Part shown: in pieces, positions 58,560-64,000 of the stretch
Numbering within the stretch: the first letter of the stretch is position 1
Layout: each line of letters begins with the position of its first letter
NCBI RefSeq assembly: GCF_000716435.1
Contig: NZ_JNWO01000006.1
Coordinates: forward strand, 292,031-356,030
Length of the DNA: 64,000 nucleotides
Direction of reading: 5' to 3'
From: Streptomyces xylophagus
GTDB lineage: Bacteria; Actinomycetota; Actinomycetes; Streptomycetales; Streptomycetaceae
Translations under genes and position numbers: made by a program
The notes under the pieces: model-generated
Seen by the model: the letters and a program-made list of their open reading frames with translations, nothing else
Database searches by the model: none
Told to the model about the DNA's origin: nothing

Positions 58560-59804
58560 TTAAATAGTCGCCGGTGAGGCGCTCAACGGATCCCGGTACA
58601 GCACGTCCAGCATCACCGAACCGCCCGCCACGGCCAGCACGGAATCCGGGAAACTCGTCGGCACGACGGCGGACGCACGGGCGTCACCGACCTCCTCGCG
58701 CAGCGCGCGCAGGCAGTCCTCGCGGTGGATGATCCCCAGCTCGGTGACGACCACCGTCTCCGGGTTGAGGATGTCGAGCAGCAGCCCGGCCGCCCGCCCG
58801 GCCATCCGCGCCCGCTGCGTCAACAGCCGTACGGCGACCGGGTTTCCGCGCTCGGCCGCCGCCACGACATGGGTCGGGTTCACCCCGTCGACGATCCCCG
58901 CCTCCCGGGCCCGCCGGCACAACGTCCGCTCGCTCAGCTCCACTTGGAGGCAGCCGACGCGCCCGCAGTCGCACGGCTCGGTGCCGCCGCGCAGCGGCAG
59001 ATGGGCGATCGCCCCGGCCTGCGATCGGGGACCGTGGTGCACCTCGTCGTTGGTGGCGAACGCCGCGTCGACGACATTGCCGACGAAGAGATGCAGCACG
59101 CTACGGCTGCCCCGGGCCGCCCGCCCGAACAGGCGCTCCGCGTTCACCAACGCCCGTGCGTGGCCGTCGACATGGACCGGGAGCCCGGTGCGGGAGCCGA
59201 GGATCTCGCGCACCGGGACGTCCCGCCAGCCCAGCAGCGGATGGTCGACGATGGTCCCGGAGTCCCGGTCCACCCAGCCGCCGGCGGCGAACCCGACACC
59301 CAGCGGGGTGGCCCCGGCCGCCTCCGCGAGCAGCGCGTCCAGCCCTTCGGCGGCCCGCGCCAACACGCGTGAGGGGTCGGTGATGTCGTGCCCAATGCGC
59401 CGCTCGGCGACCACCCGCCCGCGCAGATCGAGCAGCGCGACCGTCGTATAGGGCACGGCCACATGGACCCCGCCCACAAGGAACCGTGACGCGTCCAGGT
59501 CGACGGGTATATGGGGTCGGCCCACACCGTTCGAGCGCTGAGGTGAGGCGGATTCCTGGATCAGGCCGAGTTCGGTGAAGCGGGCGCAGTAGTCGGTGAC
59601 CGACGCCGGGGACAGTCCGGTAAGCCGGGAGATGGTGGAGCGGGCCACCGGGCCGTGCTCCAGCACCGAACGCAGGATGACACTCGCGTTGGTGCGGCGC
59701 CGGTCGCTGTCGGCGGCGCGGGGCACGCGGGAATTGGGTGAGTTGGGGGAGTTCGGCGAGTTGGGGGAGCGGGACGGGAGAAGCGGTGCCGCGGTACGGG
59801 GCAT
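58560..59804 (-). CDS. ROK-family transcriptional regulator
   Basis: A 414-residue NagC/XylR-type repressor. A Pro-Asn-Ser repeat (SPNSPNSPNS) at the N terminus precedes a winged helix-turn-helix (ARSTISRLTGLSPASVTDYC). The ROK domain has VGFAAGGWVD and the zinc motif PCDCGRVGCLQVE. ROK regulators usually sense sugars, so its place directly ahead of a sulfur operon is unexpected. Start ATG 59804 with GAGG 10 nt upstream. Confidence 0.9.
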   Translation of the reverse strand: MPRTAAPLLPSRSPNSPNSPNSPNSRVPRAADSDRRRTNASVILRSVLEHGPVARSTISRLTGLSPASVTDYCARFTELGLIQESASPQRSNGVGRPHIPVDLDASRFLVGGVHVAVPYTTVALLDLRGRVVAERRIGHDITDPSRVLARAAEGLDALLAEAAGATPLGVGFAAGGWVDRDSGTIVDHPLLGWRDVPVREILGSRTGLPVHVDGHARALVNAERLFGRAARGSRSVLHLFVGNVVDAAFATNDEVHHGPRSQAGAIAHLPLRGGTEPCDCGRVGCLQVELSERTLCRRAREAGIVDGVNPTHVVAAAERGNPVAVRLLTQRARMAGRAAGLLLDILNPETVVVTELGIIHREDCLRALREEVGDARASAVVPTSFPDSVLAVAGGSVMLDVLYRDPLSASPATI

Positions 59805-59910
59805 GGGGATCTTCCTCGGGAACGGGTCCGACAGTGCGCCGTCGTCTTGTGCAGCTCACACATCACGCGCGAGACATGCGTCGAGGCGCACCGGATCCGC
59901 TCCGCCCGCC

Positions 59911-59994
59911 TCAGGGGCGGTAACAGGTCGCCGCGGCCTGGCGTCGCAGGTCGACATAGCGACGCGACGCGAAGTTCCGGGCCTGGGCAACCAT
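59911..59994 (-). CDS. 27-residue leader peptide candidate (RRYVDLRRQAAATC type)
   Basis: ATG 59994 to TGA 59911 encodes MVAQARNFASRRYVDLRRQ followed by AAATCYRP. The RRxVDLxR...A-x-C pattern resembles, from memory, the actinobacterial cis-regulatory leader peptides annotated upstream of sulfur and other operons. A TAGTTT -10 box sits 7 nt before the ATG, again implying a leaderless start. The ROK regulator starts 106 nt downstream. Confidence 0.6.
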   Translation of the reverse strand: MVAQARNFASRRYVDLRRQAAATCYRP

Positions 59995-60001
59995 GCGGTC
60001 G

Positions 60002-60007
60002 AAACTA
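60002..60007 (-). promoter_or_regulatory. -10 box of the ROK leader transcript
   Basis: TAGTTT on the minus strand, followed by CGACCGC and then the ATG at 59994. No convincing -35 box is seen. Confidence 0.45.
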
Positions 60008-60039
60008 GCAAAACGGTCCACGGCTGCCCAGACGGTGAC

Positions 60040-60082
60040 CGGTGTGCGAGACGGAACGGGTGTCGGTGTGCGAGACGGCACG
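60040..60082. promoter_or_regulatory. 19-bp direct repeat in the ROK-bioY divergent region
   Basis: CGGTGTGCGAGACGGAACG (60040-60058) and CGGTGTGCGAGACGGCACG (60064-60082), 18 of 19 identical, 24 bp apart. Possible tandem operator. The rest of 59805-60253 shows no other gene. Confidence 0.5.
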
Positions 60083-60253
60083 AGGTCCGCGTGACCGGCA
60101 TCACGCCCGGGCGCGTGTAACGGGCATCCTTTGTCCGGAGCCCACCAAGTCCCCGCCGAACCCTTTGTCGAGCGCTGACGGTGATCGGCCCGAGGGCCCT
60201 GGGATAGCGTCACGATGTCCCCTCTGTACCCCCGTCAACCTGCGGAGTTCCCC

Positions 60254-60835
60254 TTGAGTACCGCCGTCGCCACCGCCCGCCCCGGACAGGTCCTCGCCGA
60301 CCTGCTGCCCGCCTCCCGCGTCCGGGACATCGCCCTCGTGCTCGGCGGCGCCGCGCTCACCGGCCTCGCCGCCCAGCTCTCCGTGCCCGTGCCGGGCTCC
60401 CCGGTACCGGTCACCGGCCAGACCTTCGCCGCACTGCTCGTCGGCACGTCCCTCGGCGCCGGGCGCGGCTTCCTCTCGCTCGCGCTCTACGCGCTGCTCG
60501 GCCTCGCCGGTGTGCCGTGGTTCGCCGGCGGCACCCACGGGAGTGGCGCCTCCTTCGGCTACATCATCGGCATGCTCCTCGCCTCCGCCGCCGTCGGCGC
60601 CCTGGCCCGCCGCGGCGCCGACCGCTCGGTCCTGCGCATGGCGGGCACGATGCTGCTGGGCGAGGCGATCATCTACGCGATCGGCGTCCCATACCTCGCG
60701 CTGAGCCTCGACCTGTCGACGAGCGCCGCGATCGCCGCCGGCCTCACCCCGTTCCTCCTCGGCGACGCCCTGAAGGCCGCCCTGGCGATGGGCGCGACCC
60801 CGACCGCCTGGAAGTTCGTCAACAAGCAGCGCTGA
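60254..60835 (+). CDS. bioY: BioY-type biotin transporter S component
   Basis: A 193-residue, six-helix ECF-transporter substrate component. Seen: VPVPGSPVPVTGQTFAALLVG, SLALYALLGLAGVPWFAGG and the conserved FGYIIGMLLAS. Start TTG 60254 has GGAG 6 nt upstream; an in-frame ATG at 60215 adds 13 residues not typical of the family. No BioMN partners are adjacent, so it either works alone or uses shared ECF subunits. Confidence 0.92.
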   Translation: MSTAVATARPGQVLADLLPASRVRDIALVLGGAALTGLAAQLSVPVPGSPVPVTGQTFAALLVGTSLGAGRGFLSLALYALLGLAGVPWFAGGTHGSGASFGYIIGMLLASAAVGALARRGADRSVLRMAGTMLLGEAIIYAIGVPYLALSLDLSTSAAIAAGLTPFLLGDALKAALAMGATPTAWKFVNKQR

Positions 60836-60852
60836 CAAGGCGGTTCCTGCGG

Positions 60853-60893
60853 AAGAGGCTCACCGGGTCGCACGGGGACCCGGCGGGCCTCTT
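60853..60893 (+). terminator. terminator of bioY
   Basis: AAGAGGC...CCGGGTC pairs with GACCCGG...GCCTCTT around a short loop, followed by TTTC. Confidence 0.85.
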
Positions 60894-61012
60894 TCACGTT
60901 TCCACGCCGTACGGCCCCCCGGAGAGGGAGCGCTGGGTGCTCCCGCGACCCGGCCCTCCCTCTCTGCTCATGCCCTGGCCCGACTTCGGCCGCGGGGTCC
61001 CGCAGGGCCGCT

Positions 61013-61738
61013 CTAGCCCTCCAGGGGTCGCCGCGGCCGTCGCTGCGACCAGTACAGACCCGCCGCGCCCACCGCGATCAGCGCCGCACCGGCCGCGCCC
61101 AGGGGCAGCACGTCATCGCCAACCCCCGTCTTGGGCAGCGTGTCGCCGCCGGGCGCCACCGGCTTGTTGTCGGTGCCGAGCAGCAACGGGGTGGCCGGGG
61201 CGTTCGGCGACGGATTCGTCGTACCGAACGGGACCGGGCCCTGCTGCCAGAACGTCTTCTTGCCGTCGGCGGACATCACCGGCAGACAGATCTTCCCGGC
61301 CTTGCTCAGGTCGTACGTCGCGTCGACGGCGTACGACTTCGACTTGCCCGCGGCGAGAGTGCCGACGGAGCACTTGAATCCGCTGTTCGAACCGGGCGGC
61401 AGATCCTTTTCGGCGATCGCCGAACACCCCTGCACGCTATTGACCTTGAGACCGTCGAAACCGACGACCAGGAGATTGACATCGCCGCTCTCCTTGGTCC
61501 CCTCATTCTTCACCGTGGCCGTGATCGCCGTCTTTTTCGAACTGTTGTCGACCGAGATCTTCTCCGGCAGCAGCGTGGTCAGTTTCACCCCCGCCGGAGC
61601 CGCGTCCACGGCCTTTCCCCCCTTGCTGCTCCCGGGTCCCTGGTCGTCGGCCGAGGCGGTGAAGGAAAGGATCATCACCGCCGAGAAAGATGCCGTGAGC
61701 AGCGATCCTGTGATGGTCGTCGCACGACGAGAACTCAT
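61013..61738 (-). CDS. LPXTG-type cell-wall-anchored protein
   Basis: A 241-residue surface protein: Sec signal peptide (TTITGSLLTASFSAVMILS), a beta-sandwich-like CARDB-type domain (KTAITATVKNEGTKESGDV) with two pairs of Cys-containing segments, then sorting signal LPKTG, a hydrophobic helix and the basic tail SQRRPRRPLEG. Start ATG 61738 with AAGGGGGA 6 nt upstream. Substrate for a class E/F sortase. Divergent from the kinase gene. Confidence 0.88.
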   Translation of the reverse strand: MSSRRATTITGSLLTASFSAVMILSFTASADDQGPGSSKGGKAVDAAPAGVKLTTLLPEKISVDNSSKKTAITATVKNEGTKESGDVNLLVVGFDGLKVNSVQGCSAIAEKDLPPGSNSGFKCSVGTLAAGKSKSYAVDATYDLSKAGKICLPVMSADGKKTFWQQGPVPFGTTNPSPNAPATPLLLGTDNKPVAPGGDTLPKTGVGDDVLPLGAAGAALIAVGAAGLYWSQRRPRRPLEG

Positions 61739-61915
61739 GTTCGTCCCCCTTGCGTTCCCCTGTATCCCCCTGGGACTGCGCCTGAATTCGCAGTACTTGA
61801 AGAGGTACCACAAGATTTCTCCGCACTATGCTGGTACGGCATGAAGTGTGACCATTGTGTTTTGTATGGGAACAGTTAGGCGATCGTTGGGGGGTGCGAC
61901 GGATTGCCAGAGAAT

Positions 61916-64000
61916 ATGGGGAATTCGGGGAATACGGGGAATGCAGGGAGCGGCGGTACTCCGGGGCTGCTGGTGACGAGGCGTTATCGGTTGGTCGAAA
62001 GTATCGGCCAGGGGGGAATGGGGCGGGTGTGGCGAGCCGCCGACGAGATGCTCGACCGGCAGGTCGCGGTCAAGGAGATGCGCATAGACGGCCTCGACCC
62101 GGAGGACACCCGCACCCGCCGCGAGCGCACCCTCCGCGAGGCCAGGGCGACGGCCCGGATCGACCATCCCAACGTCGTACGCGTCTACGACGTCGTCGAC
62201 GAGGGCGAACGCCTGTGGATCGTCATGGAGTTGGTCGCCGGCCGCTCCCTGGAACGCATCCTGTCGGAGGACGGCGCGCTCGGCCCGCGCGAGGCCGCCC
62301 GCATCGGACTCGGCCTGGTGGCGGCCCTGCGGCAGGTGCACGCGGGCGGCGTCCTGCACCGCGACATCAAACCCGGCAACGTACTCGTCGAGAGCCGCGG
62401 CCAACGCGTCGTGCTCACCGACTTCGGCATCGCCGCGATCCAGGACGCCAAGGCGCTCACCATGGTCGGCATGCTCGTCGGCTCACCCGACTACATGGCA
62501 CCCGAGCGGATCTCCGGCCGTCCACAGGGACCGCCCTCGGACATCTGGTCCCTGGGCGCGACCCTCTGCGCGGCGCTCGGCGGACGTTCCCCGTTCGCCC
62601 GCGACACCACACTCGCGACTCTGCACGCGGTGCTGTACGAGGAGCCCGAACTCCCGTCGGCGGCAGGGCCGTTGCGGGAGGTGCTGGCCGCGCTGCTGGA
62701 GAAGGAGCCTTCGGTTCGACCGGGGTTGGCGGAGGTGGAGGAGGCACTGACTCCGGTCGCGTTCCCGCAGGAGGGAGCGGCGGGTGAGGAACCGGCGCTG
62801 GAGGAAAGGGAGTTGGCGGAGGAACCGGCGTCGGAGGAAGGGGAGTTGACGGAGGGGCCGGTGCCGGAGGTCTATCGGGAGTCACCCACTCCGGCCTTCC
62901 TGGAACCGTCACTCGTCCGCGCGGCACGCGACCCCCGGATACCTGAACCGGAGCCCGATCCCGCCCCCGTCGAGGACGCCATACCGACGCAGCGTCCCGC
63001 CGTAGAAGAACCGCCCTCCACCGCCGAAGCCACCTCCGCCTCCGCCTCCGCCTCCGACCTGAGTTCCGAGGCCTCCTCGAACAACTCCCGGCGATCCGCG
63101 CCACGCAGGGCAGGCGTGTCCCTTGCCCGCGCAGGGAGGGGGGAGCGGGCTGGGCAGGGTATGCCCGCCGACCAGGGTGGGCGGGCCGGTCAGGGTGAGC
63201 GTGCCGGCCAGGGTGAGAGGGCCGGTCAGGGTTGGCGCCCTGGGCGAGGTGAGCACGCCGGGCAGGGTGGGCGTGCCGGGCAAGGTGACCCCGCCGAGCA
63301 AGCTGGACTCGCCGAGCACGCTGGACGCCCCGAGCGAGCCGAGCGCGCTGAGCAAGCTGGACGCTCCGAGCGAGCCGAGCAAGCCAAGCGGGCCGGGCAA
63401 GCCAAGCGGGCCGGGCAAGCTGGACGCCCCGAACAAGCCGAGCGCCCCGAGCGAGCCGAACCCCTCAAGCAAGCCGAGCGGGTCGAACAAGGCGAGCGCG
63501 CCGAACCCGTCGAACCCGTCGAACCCGTCGAACCCGTCGAACCCGTCGAGCGCGTCGACCCCGCCGAGCGCAGCGAAGAGGCCCAACTCGCACAACAAGC
63601 CCAGGCGTTGACCGAGCGGAAACCCGTGCCCCGCCCGGCCCACCCGCCGGCCCCGCGCCCGGCACCACCGCACCCCGGCTTCGGCTCCGGCCTCGGTTCC
63701 GGCCCTGGCTCAGGCTCCGGTTCTGGCCCTGGTTCTGGCCCTGGTTCTGGCCTCGGCTCCGGCTCCGGCTCCGGTTCCGGTTCCGGTTCCGGCCCCGGCT
63801 TCGGCTTCGGCTCCGGCTCTGGCCTCGGCCCCGACTCCGACTCCGGCTCTGGCTCTGGCTCCGACTCCGGCTCTGGCTCCGCCCCCGACCCTGGCCCTGG
63901 CCCCGTTCCCGTTCCCGGCCCGGCGCGATCACCCCGCCCGCAGGCTCCCCGCCCCGACCTGGGTCCTCACCCCGCCCGCCTGCCCCGCCCCGCCGCCCCC
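61916..64000 (+). CDS. PknB-type Ser/Thr protein kinase, 3' end beyond the window
   Basis: The first 695 codons, open to the right edge. Residues 24-280 are a Hanks kinase: GQGGMGRVW loop, AVKEM (K53), catalytic HRDIKPGN (D150), DFGIA (D169), [10 protein letters not shown]. After about residue 280 comes an acidic Glu/Pro region, then RAGQGE-type heptads (about 408-458), EQA/ERA repeats, five EPV triplets (about 530-545) and a Gly-Ser/Gly-Pro run (about 588-660). No transmembrane helix has appeared by the edge. ATG 61916 is chosen; TTG 61904 is possible, and the RBS is weak. Confidence 0.9.
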   Translation, partial: MGNSGNTGNAGSGGTPGLLVTRRYRLVESIGQGGMGRVWRAADEMLDRQVAVKEMRIDGLDPEDTRTRRERTLREARATARIDHPNVVRVYDVVDEGERLWIVMELVAGRSLERILSEDGALGPREAARIGLGLVAALRQVHAGGVLHRDIKPGNVLVESRGQRVVLTDFGIAAIQDAKALTMVGMLVGSPDYMAPERISGRPQGPPSDIWSLGATLCAALGGRSPFARDTTLATLHAVLYEEPELPSAAGPLREVLAALLEKEPSVRPGLAEVEEALTPVAFPQEGAAGEEPALEERELAEEPASEEGELTEGPVPEVYRESPTPAFLEPSLVRAARDPRIPEPEPDPAPVEDAIPTQRPAVEEPPSTAEATSASASASDLSSEASSNNSRRSAPRRAGVSLARAGRGERAGQGMPADQGGRAGQGERAGQGERAGQGWRPGRGEHAGQGGRAGQGDPAEQAGLAEHAGRPERAERAEQAGRSERAEQAKRAGQAKRAGQAGRPEQAERPERAEPLKQAERVEQGERAEPVEPVEPVEPVEPVERVDPAERSEEAQLAQQAQALTERKPVPRPAHPPAPRPAPPHPGFGSGLGSGPGSGSGSGPGSGPGSGLGSGSGSGSGSGSGPGFGFGSGSGLGPDSDSGSGSGSDSGSGSAPDPGPGPVPVPGPARSPRPQAPRPDLGPHPARLPRPAAP
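63140..63905. repeat. coding low-complexity repeats in the kinase tail
   Basis: Successive blocks: 18-21-bp GGNCAGGGTGAGCGNGCC-type units (63140-63290), GAGC(A/G)AGC(C/T)G units (63290-63500), five GAACCCGTC 9-mers (63503-63548), and a long GGCTCC/GGTTCT 6-mer run (63680-63890). All are multiples of three in the kinase frame. Confidence 0.88.

Noticed and set aside
63123..63611. Plus-strand frame rich in Pro-Ser-Lys repeats within the kinase tail
   Set aside because: It is the +1 shadow of the repetitive kinase reading frame, which stays open from the kinase domain.

Overview
The window is high-GC actinobacterial DNA and almost certainly Streptomyces. The signs are third-codon G/C, frequent GTG and TTG starts, an AfsA/ArpA-type hormone cassette, a whiJ-type XRE/DUF397/ATPase trio, a mycothiol-dependent nitroreductase, and two intergenic elements that I recall as widely dispersed in Streptomyces. 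I saw no rRNA, tRNA, CRISPR array, transposase or phage genes.

Region 1 (1-22.9 kb) looks like an uncharacterised specialised-metabolism locus. A tight minus-strand operon runs from 10785 to beyond the left edge. It encodes a sedoheptulose 7-phosphate cyclase of the 2-epi-5-epi-valiolone synthase (EEVS) type, a single protein fusing a ROK sugar/cyclitol kinase to a zinc alcohol dehydrogenase, a TIM-barrel isomerase/epimerase, a HAD phosphatase, a class-C beta-lactamase-fold hydrolase, a complete E1alpha/E1beta/E2 set of a 2-oxoacid dehydrogenase, and an MFS sugar porter. Beside it lie an aldo/keto reductase, a Tat-exported berberine-bridge-type flavin oxidase, a VOC-DDN fusion, an acyl-CoA/AMP ligase and an MFS exporter. 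At the right edge is a gamma-butyrolactone/butenolide signalling cassette (SDR, HAD-like protein, ArpA/ScbR-type receptor, divergent afsA homologue) with two near-identical receptor-box candidates. The simplest reading is hormone-controlled production of a C7-cyclitol, perhaps acylated or acyl-CoA-linked.

Region 2 (22.9-52.3 kb) is mostly core or housekeeping: aspartate-semialdehyde dehydrogenase, an ECF sigma factor with its membrane partner, a large secreted subtilase, a CGNR regulator divergent from a VOC protein, a PPOX-like protein, Nudix, a Tat metallophosphoesterase, a secreted serine hydrolase, a small cell-wall-related group, the whiJ-like trio, a GT4 glycosyltransferase, aminopeptidase N and a mycothiol-dependent nitroreductase. 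A sugar or sugar-acid group with two FGGY kinases follows.

Region 3 (52.3-64 kb) has an Fe-type superoxide dismutase with a Nur-like box and a sulfur-scavenging operon (taurine/alkylsulfate-type ABC transporter, LLM flavin monooxygenase, AtsK/TauD-type dioxygenase). The operon is headed by a tiny leaderless reading frame ending in Cys-Cys-stop, a good candidate for a cysteine-sensing attenuator. A second leader-peptide candidate precedes the adjoining ROK regulator. BioY, an LPXTG-type wall protein and a Ser/Thr kinase with an extreme low-complexity tail finish the window.

A theme across the window is tandem duplication. Minisatellites fill several intergenic gaps, the kinase-dehydrogenase linker is itself a repeat array, and about ten genes end in short tandem repeats that include or flank their own stop codon.
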